Under the pieces are notes generated by a model. It ran no database searches and was not told where the DNA came from. It saw only the letters and a program-made list of their open reading frames with translations. The position numbers and the translations under genes are program-made. This document shows positions 54,093 through 64,000 of a stretch of DNA of 64,000 nucleotides, piece after piece. This DNA comes from Mixophyes australis (lineage: Eukaryota; Chordata; Amphibia; Anura; Limnodynastidae). The number at the start of each line of letters is the position of its first letter. The stretch's first letter is position 1. The stretch spans positions 3,529,934 through 3,593,933 of the forward strand of contig JAVHZZ010000008.1 in NCBI GenBank assembly GCA_036250195.1, given 5' to 3'.

Positions 54093-55240
54093 CAGAACAT
54101 TAGACAATGAAACACGAATGGAGACATTTCCGTCTAAGAAAATATCACTGCAAAATAAGTCTAATGGAAATGTCAATTAAGTACTACGAATAGACGGACA
54201 CAACTTCATATACTACAATCAGCTGGAGGGGTCAATCTGCAATCAGCCAATCAGATGAGGCTAGCTGGCGCTACTGATCGTCATCATCATCGTCGTGTGC
54301 ACCAACCTTCATAGGAACATCGCGGACAATTGAATCTGCCCCTAAGAGTCCCTTAATGTGCAAGTGATAGACTTGTCGGGGAATTTGGCTATAGAGATTG
54401 TTTTAATAAACCACAATTTCCAGCCAAAAAATCCCCTATATCCTGGTCCGGCAGAGAAGCCGGTTTGAATATAACGTCGTTCTTATAATGATCTCTGCAA
54501 CCTGCATTTACCTCACTATGAGTCAGACGCTATGTGCGGAGGGATGGATTATATAGATTTTCTTTCCTCATTCATGTAATAAGATCTCACTTTACCTAGT
54601 TGTTGTCTCTACCAGTAGATGCATGAAAAAGCTGATGATACGAAGTCTGAGAAATGCTCACATACGCTCCCTCCTCCACCGACACATGTCACAATATAGA
54701 GAGAGGCAGAAGACACGAGGCACGCTGCACAGGAATAGAAAACACAGGTGCTTAAAGATGGGTAACAAGGGAGGCTTTAAAAGAACCACTTTATAGTTTC
54801 ATAAACAAACAAAAGAGAAAGCTAATACAAGTCGGACAATTCTGAACGTTGTGTTTTCCAGTCAGATTATAAAAACTCCCAGAGCCACATTACAATATAT
54901 GGGAAACGCTGCCTCTAAAAACGCTGTGTGTGCACTTATAAGTCTCCTGTTTGACGTGTATCAGTCTCCGCGAGACGTGTCGCGTGTGAAGCCTCCGCTA
55001 AGTCTCCATTTGTCAGGAACGCAGAACCCCACTGAGATTAGAGGGACTTCCTGCCTGAGTTTTCCCAATGTGGGTGCAGGTGAAGGGGAGACTGGGGGAG
55101 TGTCTCAGGCAGCAGGTTGGGGGGGGGGGGGGTATAAGGAAGATCATTCTCTTGCATCCAGAACCAGTTATCAAAGCTCCTAATGAGTTAAGTGACAACA
55201 TTGTTCTTTTACTTTGTAAAAGTGGCAAGAGGGTAGGCAA
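54093..55240. other. Unannotated intergenic stretch
   Basis: About 1.1 kb with no recognised feature except a G-run at about 55117-55131. Confidence 0.4.
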
Positions 55241-55241
55241 C

Positions 55242-55553
55242 ACGGTGGCTCAGTGGTTAGCACTTCTGCCTCACAGCATTGTGGTCATGAGTTCAATTTC
55301 CGACCATGGCCTTATCTGTGAGGAGTTTGTATGTTCTCCATGTGTGTGCGTGGGTTTCCTCCGGGTGCTCTGGTTCCCTCCCACACTCCAAAAACATACT
55401 GATAGGTCAATTGACTGTTAACAAATTGAGCCTAGTCTCTGTGTGTGTTAGGGAATTTAGACTGTAAGATCCAATGGGGCAGGGACTAATGTGAGTGAGT
55501 TCTCTGTACAGTGCTGTGGAATTAGTGGCGCTATATAAATAAATTATGATGTT
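55242..55553 (+). mobile_element. V-SINE, full-length copy
   Basis: Head CGGTGGCTCAGTGGTTAGCA, central domain GTTTGTATGTTCTCCATGTG through CCTCCCACACTCCAAAAACA, tail TAGACTGTAAGATCCAATGG and TAGTGGCGCTATATAAATAA. Collinear with the copy at 6784 and slightly diverged. Confidence 0.93.
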
Positions 55554-55639
55554 GTTACTTGCAGAAGGGTTCTGCAGATTTATAGGTCTCTCAAATGGAA
55601 AAAATTAAGGCGGGAATTCAATTTTAATTCAAATTTTAG

Positions 55640-55690
55640 ATCATCAGCTATTTATATAGCACCACTAGTTCCGCAGCGCTATATAAATAT
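55640..55690 (-). mobile_element. SINE/L2 tail fragment, minus strand
   Basis: ATCATCAGCTATTTATATAG and CACTAGTTCCGCAGCGCTAT are the complement of the tail GCGCTGCGGAACTAGTGGTG...TATATAAATAGCTGATGAT. Only the last 50 bases of an element remain. Confidence 0.7.
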
Positions 55691-58600
55691 GTACTCCTGT
55701 GCCTCTATACACAATATAATTAGTGTAAGATCTATATATATTAATTGTTCTTCGAAATATAACTGAAACATATACAACCGAGAGCAATGAAAACATGATA
55801 TGTAAGGGTTACGGACTGGAACCAATTCAAAAGTTTTTTTTGCAAAGGTCAGAGGACCGAAACATTTTTATTTGCAATAAATGTGACCACAATGGATCAA
55901 TAAATATGATTCTGTTGTATGCAACGTCTGATTATTACGCTGGCCACACACACAGAATGACAAGCGGCATGATCCGTTACACATTCAGCCATCCCCAGGA
56001 CGGATCGAGTCATTGGACTATAACCCCAGCATCTCATAGCGGGCACACACGCTGGCATGTGATTGACGTGTGGAAGAGGATATATAAGGACAGGACAGAA
56101 TTGTGTCATCAATAACTCAGCCTGTGACACCACGACTACAGCACAGGTTATTAGTACAGACTAGGGGAGTGAGGAGGGTGATGAGGGTAATAGCGATGCA
56201 GATTTAGAGGAACAGAAGCAAATCACAGGAGGAATCTATGACCCAGGTGAAGGCCACCCGAGTCCGGCGTCCTGGCGGCCTCCGAGGCAGCAGGAAAATG
56301 ACTGGACTTGATAAAAGCCAAAGAACTACGTTAACACCTAGTGCTCCCAGCCAGTGGGGAGCTGGCAGCCAGATGTGCGGGACTCAGGGCAGATGTTTCT
56401 CATCTGGCAGGAAAGGCTTCTGGCAGAGACTCGCTGGCATTAAACAGAGGTGGGGCCGGATGGGAGCAAAGCCTTGAATCCAAAATTGCTTGGAAGGGTC
56501 TTTTTTTTACCTCTTCCATCCTGTGTACTAACAGAACGGCATTATAACAAATATGAACCAAGCAAAGTCGGATCCAAGATCTGCAGAGATGGAATTCAGA
56601 GCAGAATCATAAAGCTGCAGCAACAGCAGAGGATTGTGCAGTATCAGAGTAACACTGCTCACATAGAAATGCTGCAACACTCCGAGATCCCAGCAATAAT
56701 TATACACTTTGCGGGTGATGCAGAGTTGTTGGCAAAATGGACATAAATTACTCTTAAAAGGAGCACATAAGAATAGCCTATTTCTGTACATATGCAGAGG
56801 TGTATACATCTCCACATGCATCCGCCCCCGCGTTGTCAGCATATGAGCCTGGTTAACAGGTCATCATCATCAGCCAGCATTTGCACCTACCCTGCACCAT
56901 CCTAACAGGCACACATGCATGTTTCTACAGCTCTGCTTGAGCCGCATTTGCGCAAACACACCTTCACTGCATTCTTCATGCGAAAGTGTGACGGCTGAGA
57001 CAGTTACCTGCTGTGGACCCGCCCACCGGTGACGCACACGTCCGGATCACTGGGTGAACGTCCCCTCTGGCGTCCTGCCTTGCAGTGTGCCATTTTCAGA
57101 TGGCACCTGAGAAGGAGTGGGGTGGTCACGGGTCCCCTTCGCATGGGGGGGCGCGGCAGGTGCCACGAGGCAACAAACTAGAGCCCTTCAAGAGCAGGAA
57201 GGGCCCCACATTGCCCCTGTGAGTGGTGATAAGCATGGGGGTGAAAGCTTCAAGTTGCGGAGAGCCCTCTAGAGAGTAATAGGGCTGTTGAAGGGGATCC
57301 CCACCTTTAGGGGTACCCTAGAAGAGGCACCTGCTAACAGTTATTATGGAAAATTTGTCTGCAGCCGTTATGATTATAGTCCTGATGGAAGAGGAGTGTA
57401 ATAAAGTTTTTTTCTATTTTGAACAGAGATGGCCGGGTGCCCAATATTTATGTACATCTGAACAGCACCGCCACTAGTGGGCACTCCACTGTAACTGTTA
57501 TTTAAATCCCTGAGTATTCAGGAGACCTCCTGATGGTGGATGCCATACCCACGCCATAACCGGAGCAGTAGAGGGCGACAGCAAGTGGGGTACCCCAAGT
57601 AAGTTTGTGCACATCACAAGACCTGTACCACTGGGGTTTCACATTAGGACGCCCCTTCCCTCCCCCATCCCGCCTCTCCAGGAGCTTGTAAGTGCGAGAA
57701 TCGAACAAGTCTGCGTGAGCGTACACTCGTGCGCTCGCTTTCTGCCCATGCGCAGAGCGACTGTATGCAAGATACTCACTCAAACTGCTGGCGGCTCACG
57801 CTATATACACATGAAATATAAAACAGAAGCCTCTAACCCTTCTTACTTGTTCCACCAATCACTGTGAGGGCAGAATTACAGGTAGGGAACTTGATCAATG
57901 CCAGGCTGAAAGAGCTTCGTTCTGGGCAGAGGAGCCTGGCAGAAAGGAGTATTGGGACAGCTAGAAATGGTTATTGTATGTTTAGAGGAGTGTAGTACAA
58001 AGTCTTTTTTTACTACTGCTATTTAAGGCATATCAAACTTCTTCAGCTATGACATACTCAATAAAGTGCATATTTCTGTCACTTAACAATAATTCCACAT
58101 CAATTTTCCATTTTTCCTAATTGGTTAAACAACAAGACAGGTGGAAAAAATGTAATGTAGGTTTTCTGTTTTCTCGGTTACTATATCACCCGACGGTGAC
58201 ATCACAGAAGAATCCATATATTCCTTCTGTAATGGGGGGGTCTGGCACGTGGCTGGAAATCCTGCGTAATACATGACAGTGATGGAAACACAGAATGAAT
58301 GAGTCAAATGGCTCCAACTTTTGGTTTACTATTAAGAAGGATTTTTCTGGCGTTATTTGAGAACTATTTATAAGCGTTCCCCAATGTCACTCCCTGTATT
58401 TAGAGTCCAAGCGGAGTTGGGTGGTGGAATAATTCACCTTATGTAACAAGACGATATTTAGGAATGTGGTGTGCCTGCCCTGTAGGACTGAAGCACCCTG
58501 GGTGTGGTTCCTAGGTCTGCATGACTCATCCCAAGGATTTCCTTCTGCAGAATCTGACACAGCTCAGAGCTATACACTGCCAGGGAGGGAGGTGGTGACA

Positions 58601-59008
58601 ATATAATGCCAGCGAGAGAAGGAGGCGCTGAGTCCTAGCGGCAAACGTAAGCCTGAAAGTGACCCAGATGACAGGAAAGTACCAACTGACGCCTTGGTCA
58701 TACTTGATACACATTTATACTGTGCACTGACCCAGGATGGAGATTAGGAAGCAGAGAAGCAGCTTCTTACTACAGAACGTGTTTGTTGAACTGAGCACCC
58801 TCCGTTCACTGCACGCTGCCATATATATGTCCTATAATGTCCATTTACCATGGCTGGTAGGGATCTGTCCCTGACTGACCTCCTGCCTTTGTATTATGTA
58901 GCTGTAAAGCTATGTACAGAGTCTGACAATGAAACTAGTCACTGTACACATAGCATATTTCATGAAGATTCCTTTTTGTAGAAATACTGCCACATTTATA
59001 TACGTAAA
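55691..59008. other. Unannotated intergenic stretch
   Basis: About 3.3 kb. Only short open frames with no motif (for example 55795-56115 and 57607-57867). Around 57000-57600 the sequence is GC-richer, but I recognise no exon or element. Confidence 0.4.
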
Positions 59009-59009
59009 C

Positions 59010-59540
59010 ACAGAAACATAGAATTTCTCTGCAGATAAGAACCGCTTGGCGCATTTAGTCTGCCCATTTGTTAACCTATGGTAACCTCAAACCCTATGTG
59101 GTCCTTAGTTCTTTGTAAGGATATCCTTATGTCTATCCCAAGCATGTCTAAACTGCTCTACTGTATTATCCTTTACCACCTCTGATGGAGGCTATTCCAC
59201 TTATCCACTACCCTTTCTGTGAAGTCATTTCCTCTGAACCTCCTTCCCCCCCAGTGTCAGTACATGTCCTCTTGTTCTAATACTTCTCTTCCCCCCAGTG
59301 TCAGTACATGTCCTCGTGTTCTAATACTTCTTTTCCCCTCAGTGTCAGTACATGTCCTCGTGTTCTAATACTTTTCCTCCTTTGTAGAATGTTTCCCTCC
59401 TGCACCTTGTTATAACCCTGGATATACTTGAAAGTTCCTATCATGTCCCCCGTTCCCTTCTCTGCTCCAAACTATACATATTAAGATCCTTTAGTTTTCT
59501 GCTGTAGGCCATGAACCATTTTAGTTGCACTTCATACTTT
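59010..59540 (+). repeat. Interspersed repeat with internal 44-bp triplication
   Basis: The stretch from CATAGAATTTCTCTGCAGAT through CCTTTACCACCTCTGATGGA, CACTACCCTTTCTGTGAAGT and CTGCTCCAAACTATACATAT reads like a multi-copy interspersed sequence common in amphibian DNA as I recall it; I cannot name its class with confidence. CAGTGTCAGTACATGTCCTC begins at 59252, 59296 and 59340, a 44-bp unit present three times. Confidence 0.6.
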
Positions 59541-61261
59541 ATTTGACCAGACTTTAATGCGTTCTCTGGCAATAAATCAGCCAATATGTGCCACCAGCAG
59601 ATTGTCACTACAGCCATGTAGCGTCCAGACACTGAGACCCCTGTCCTTACCCCACGTCCTTCACTGCTGGCGCTAACCAAGGGGTGGATACAACAACCGC
59701 AGAGAAACGCTGACAGACTGAAGGAAGGAAACATCGGTTCTTACACTGCTGCTTCCGTGACATTGCTGCGCGTTTATTATTTGATGCAGGCGGTAAAGGT
59801 CATCTTCCGAAAATACCAAAATGTATTCTGCAGCGCCAATGCCACATTGTGACATCAGAAATCAGTGTATGAATTACCCATTAATATACACAGTTTAGAT
59901 TATAGCTGGGCAAGATGGCAGAATATAGCACATGGGACACAATGTCAGAGGGTGGGTCTCAGTAGGTTTCCCAGTTTGTTTCCCCACCTTCAGGTTTAAT
60001 GGGTGCATTGGAGGTGCTGCTGCCCAGCTGTCGGCAGGTGAATACATTGTATCCAGGACAGTGTATTACGGGTCACACACATTGTCATGTAATAAAAATA
60101 CTGAAATATACAACTGTGACACGTGAAATAAAGGCACCTTGATGTAGGATTAATGTAAGTGATAAATGAGGTTTGTACGAGCTGGAAGGGTCTGGGGGCT
60201 ACAGAACTAAGCAGGACATTGAGATGACGCTTTGCACATTTCCTTCTAGATCCGCAGACACATAAGGACGCGGAGGGCGCCGCGCAGAACGCGTCTGTGT
60301 GTACTGCGGGGGTCACATAGGCGCTAACTCTGCTATTTGAAGAACACTTCAAATATTTCTGTAACTGGGAAAAAAATAAAGTTTTATATAAATATGTTAC
60401 TAATAAAACTCATTAACAAACATGTTAGATATAATAAAGGAGGGGTGACATTGCCCCTATAATTCCTCAATGACTGGTGATCAGTTCTTGTGTTACGATT
60501 GTTATGGCAGCAAAGTGAATTTTATATTTGTTATTTATATGACTTTTTATTGATAACATTTTGCAATAAATAGAAGAATTTATATAGAATAAATATAAGT
60601 ATATAAATAGCAACAAAAACTATGATTCTACTAATGATTAATGTAATGTGATTAATGAACCTCCAGATACTCCCTAAATGTGTTCCAATGTACCCCATGT
60701 TTTTGTGGTTTATTATAGATTAGGGAACGTTATAGGGCTAGAAGTTAGGGTGTGCTTTTAACTTTTCTTTTTTATATATTTGTTTGTTTTCCTTTTTTTT
60801 GTTTATCCATCAGATGGTCGGAACAGACCTCAGAGGGATACGTCAAATATATCATTATACGACGTGTCTGTGCTACCTGGAGCTCACGCATCATCTCCAG
60901 TTACAATAAATACAGCCAGAGCCGGCTATTGTCCAATGAGGGCAGAGCCAGCAGCTCCTGAATGGGGGAACCAGAGATCAGGTGAATACAGGTAGATGGA
61001 AGTTTAGATTGTTCACATTTTAATTACTATTCATGTTGAAGCTTCTGTTTATCTCGTGTGCTTTATGTCCGTGCCCTATGGAGAGAAGCATTCACTGCAG
61101 GTTTTAAATAACCTGTATTAAACAAAAGTAGACCTGTCCCAAAGGCAATAGGTTGCTTTTAAAACATCAATGGATTTGTTTGTTTTACTGTTAAAAGCAA
61201 AACAATGAATTCATTGATTAATAACAATCCAGTCCTCTCTCTAAAGCTACAGTGGCAAGCA
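59541..61261. other. Unannotated intergenic stretch
   Basis: About 1.7 kb, nothing recognised. Open frames are short and motif-free. Confidence 0.4.
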
Positions 61262-61312
61262 TATAATATCATTTATAAAGTGCCAACATATTACGTAGCG
61301 CTGTACATTGAG
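61262..61312 (-). mobile_element. L2-type tail fragment, minus strand
   Basis: ATCATTTATAAAGTGCCAAC and TACGTAGCGCTGTACATTGA are the complement of an L2-type tail (TCAATGTACAGCGCTACGTA through GTTGGCACTTTATAAATGAT), similar to the one at 17945. Confidence 0.6.
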
Positions 61313-62165
61313 GGCTGTGATATAAATAATATACAATGAAGCAGACGGTAGAGATTCTTCTCTCTCTATTGGACCATCGGCTGTATCCGTCACCTCACTG
61401 TCACTTACATCAAACACTGCCGGCACTTAGGAAGAGCTGGAGGTAAAGATATGCAGCAGACAGACAACGTAGCCGTTTCCTTACAACTAAAATATTACCT
61501 CCCAAATGTGCCGATTCACGGGCTACAAAAACGGGTGGGGCTTTGTGGTAAGTGGGTGTGGTTTTACTAAAATTTGCTCATCTATGACCGGAGTTTGGGT
61601 GGAACTGGGGAGGGGTTTATTGTGACCTGCTTTCAGGATACTAAATGTTGGAAGGTATGCTAAAATCATGAGCGCATGGGGTTTAATTAGAAAATATCAA
61701 GGTTCTAAAATAGCGGAAATCTCGGACCCACCATGTAGGGAGACAACATACCTCTTGTTTCAAAGAAGTGATCCCCTCCTTTCTAGATCCACACGAGTCC
61801 TTCTGTGGAAAGGAAAAGGCTTCACATCCTTCCCCCACTAAACATGAATCACCCCAGAAATCCTCTCTCGCAAACCTTTGAATTTTGTGGAAATATCTTG
61901 CGGAAAAAAAGAAAATCTTTGTTTTTACATATTCTCACAACAAGGGGTATATTGTGCCTCAGGAATCTTGATATAAAAATCAAATCTAAACTGAAGGACG
62001 TTGTGTCCCACACACACAAAATCACAGCACTAACTGGTCACAAGTTGCAGTCTCTCCACAGGCATCTGGCCGGGCTCCTCAGGCTGAGAGAGCAACACCT
62101 CATCAGGTGCAACTCCGGATTATCAGCAGAGTGTCTGCTATGTAGGAAGCCCTGCAATGGGCCTT
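61313..62165. other. Unannotated spacer
   Basis: About 850 bases. One open frame of 122 codons (61805-62173) is basic and motif-free. Nothing recognised. Confidence 0.4.
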
Positions 62166-62167
62166 AT

Positions 62168-62366
62168 GAATGAAGCCCGCTCTCTCTCTCCATTCATAAC
62201 CCCAGGGACCCTTATATAGGCTTTTCCTATATTTCACATAGGTTCCTAACCTACTTGTTTTAATGAGTATTGTGTGTAAGCTGCTGAAGGGCTAAAGGCC
62301 TGTTGAAAAGCCATAAAAAAAGGGTCCTGGGGTTATGGATGGAGAGTGAGGGCGGGCTCCATCCAT
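62168..62366. repeat. Imperfect inverted repeat, about 60-bp arms
   Basis: 62168-62226 (GAAGCCCGCTCTCTCTCTCC, ATTCATAACCCCAGGGACCC) pairs with 62306-62366 (GGGTCCTGGGGTTATGGATG, GAGAGTGAGGGCGGGCT) across an 80-base loop, with scattered mismatches. No target duplication was seen. Confidence 0.8.
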
Positions 62367-62782
62367 TAGTCCCATGAACCAGGTCTTCCAAGTTACCAGT
62401 GATTCTGCTGGTAATCAGGAGTTGTACCTGAGTGATGCTGGTAAAAGGCTGCAGCTCAGTCAGTCTCTCACTAAGTGGGGACAGGAGCTGCAAAGTCTCT
62501 GTGAGAGAAAGTCTGAGATCTGTCTGTAGTTACTGTGCTAAAACTGCTTATGTTTTGTCTTAGTTTGTCGGTCAGGAGTAACCAGTGTTTAGTTAGAGCC
62601 GGACAGCAAGGAGTTTATTTTGGAGTTTTCTTTTTGTTTACTGAAATAAAACAGGCTGAGGCCAGCTGCACCAAATCTTTGGATTTCTGTGAAATCTCTC
62701 AGTTGCTATGAACACCATCTACCCCAGGGATGGTACCAGGCCCCCCCATCCAGTCACAACATATGTACACAAACACCCACAT

Positions 62783-62786
<4 letters not shown>

Positions 62787-62825
<39 letters not shown>
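62787..62825. repeat. (TA)n microsatellite, left of Tc1
   Basis: About 19 AT dinucleotides followed by an ACATACACAC run. It directly precedes the Tc1 element. Confidence 0.93.
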
Positions 62826-62832
<7 letters not shown>

Positions 62833-62851
62833 CATACACACACATACATAT

Positions 62852-63745
62852 GTACACCGATCAGCTCTAACATTAAAACCATCTGCCAAAAATCCTGCTG
62901 AAAGAGGTCACTGCCTTCAGGGAACACCGTTGCTATGAAGGGGTGTACTTGGTCTGCAACAATATTTAGGTAGGTGGTACTTGTCAAAGTAACATCCACA
63001 TGAATGCCAGGACCCAAAGTTTCCCAGCAGAACATTGGCCAGAGCATCACACTGCCTCAGCCACCTTGTCTTCTTCTCATAGGGCATCCTGGTGCCATCT
63101 CTTCCCAATGTAAACGACACATGCACCCGGCCGTCCACATGGTGTAAAAGAAAATGTGATTCATCAGACCAGACCACCTTCTTCCATTGCTCCATGGTCC
63201 AGTTCTGGTGCTCAGATGCCCATTGTAGACACTTTCGGCGGTGGACAGGGGTCAGCATGGCTACGTAGCCCAATACGCAGCAAGCTGCGATGCTCTGTGT
63301 GTTCTGACACCTTTTTATCATAGCCAGCGTTAAGTGTTCAGCAATTTGTGCTACAGTAGCTCTTCTGTGGGATTGGACCAGACAGGCTAGGCTTCGCTCC
63401 CCACGCACATCAATGAGTCTTGGGCACCCATAATCCTGTCACCAGTTGTCCTTCCTTGGACCACTTTTGGTAGGTACTAACCACTGCATACCAGGAACAC
63501 CCCATAAGACCTGCTGTTTTGGAGATGCTCTGTCCCAGTCCTCTAATCATCACAATTTGACCCTTTTCAAAATCGCTCAGATGCTTACACTTGCCTATTT
63601 TTGCTGCTGCGAACACATCAACTTCAAGAATTGACTGTTCACTTGCTGCCTAATATATCCCACCCCGAAAGGTGCATTGTAACCAGATAATCAATGTGAT
63701 TCCCTTCACTTGTCAGTGGTTTTAAAGTTCTGGCTTCTCTGTATA
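62852..63745 (-). mobile_element. Tc1-like element with internal deletion
   Basis: Left terminus GTACACCGATCAGCTCTAAC then ATTAAAACCA; right terminus, as complement, AGAAGCCAGAACTTTAAAAC then CACTGACA. The ends are related but diverged. It sits between two (TA)n tracts, fitting the TA target of the family. The transposase gene stops abruptly just after the second catalytic Asp and joins the left terminus, so about a third of the gene is gone. Full Tc1 elements are about 1.6 kb against 0.9 kb here. Confidence 0.85.
62917..63616 (-). pseudogene. Tc1 transposase, truncated and frameshifted
   Basis: The minus strand starts [20 protein letters not shown] at 63616, the first DNA-binding helix-turn-helix. 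It continues through the second (RRATVAQIAEHLT) and reaches the first catalytic Asp (VVWSDESHFLL). Near 63080 the frame shifts; the following DVTLTSTTYLNIVADQVHPF and LFQQD (second catalytic Asp) read in a different frame. The third catalytic residue region (normally DLNPIEH-like) is deleted. The product could not transpose DNA. The frame also shifts near 63410. Confidence 0.88.
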
Positions 63746-63747
63746 TA

Positions 63748-63756
<9 letters not shown>

Positions 63757-63786
<30 letters not shown>
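63757..63786. repeat. (TA)n microsatellite, right of Tc1
   Basis: GTGTGTGTATATATAT followed by about 14 AT dinucleotides and a TTTA run. It forms a matched pair with the tract at 62787. Confidence 0.93.
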
Positions 63787-63790
<4 letters not shown>

Positions 63791-63799
63791 TTATTTATT

Positions 63800-64000
63800 T
63801 AACACCTTGGACAAGTTACTTTGTCTTCCTGTTTCCCACACATCGGTTACTAGATTATAACCCTGACTGCAAGCCAACTGTCTGCACAAGTGCTACATAA
63901 ATATTGTATGCACTATACCATAAGAACAAGTTGATAAATAATGCTCTTTTTATATAACACAATGATGTCATTATCCTGTTATTGAAGAGGTTTCTCGCTG
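63800..64000. other. Window end, unannotated
   Basis: 200 bases of unique sequence. At about 63857-63905, TAGATTATAACCCTGACTGC and ACATAAATATTGTATGCACT loosely recall an L2-type tail, too weak to call. Confidence 0.35.

Overview
The window is vertebrate nuclear DNA, most likely from a frog or toad. The evidence is one spliced GPCR exon in a very large, repeat-rich, AT-leaning non-coding background, V-SINE copies with L2-type tails, L2-clade LINEs, Tc1/mariner elements, foldback MITEs and a Tf1/sushi-type chromovirus. Species cannot be named from the sequence alone. Only one host protein-coding segment could be supported: the last coding exon (1374-1748, + strand) of a kisspeptin receptor (GPR54) type GPCR. 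Its upstream exons lie left of the window.

Layout. 1-2.14 kb: terminal intron (holding a V-SINE inside a block duplicated at 6.5-7.1 kb), last exon and 3' UTR of the receptor. 2.27-5.13 kb: two minisatellites separated by an internally deleted Tc1 element. 6.27-7.64 kb: V-SINEs, the second copy of the intronic block and an L2 tail. 7.99-13.56 kb: a mariner element with TA target duplication and matching terminal repeats, split by a 4.2-kb L2-clade LINE. 13.6-19.6 kb: almost featureless apart from SINE/LINE tails. 19.6-20.4 kb: a long inverted repeat. 22.4-26.7 kb: two 31-bp minisatellites, Tc1 and L2 fragments, a putative Helitron and two 171-bp foldback MITEs. 29.1-32.1 kb: two MITEs and a 26-bp minisatellite. 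38.5-39.4 kb: a very regular 30-bp minisatellite. 40.68-40.82 kb: a hAT-type MITE with a perfect 8-bp target duplication. 41.74-47.37 kb: a complete sushi-class LTR retrotransposon. 47.9-49.3 kb: a diverged 1-kb-scale direct repeat with a MITE in the second unit. 53.3-54.1 kb: an L2 3' end. 55.2 kb: V-SINE. 59.0-59.5 kb: an interspersed repeat with a 44-bp triplication. 62.8-63.8 kb: a Tc1 element set between TA microsatellites.

The most informative system is the LTR retrotransposon. Its LTRs (696 bp each) look identical, it has a 5-bp AGTAA duplication, and gag and pol are open. A GGGAAAC slippery site followed by a 9-bp stem sits at the gag-pol junction. A 10-nt complementarity links the predicted RNA 5' end to the site just inside the 5' LTR, which points to tRNA-independent self-priming. 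Each LTR promoter carries two mirror-image RFX X-box-like palindromes, and the pol stop codon lies inside one of them in the 3' LTR. Everything here was read by eye; no alignment or folding program was run.
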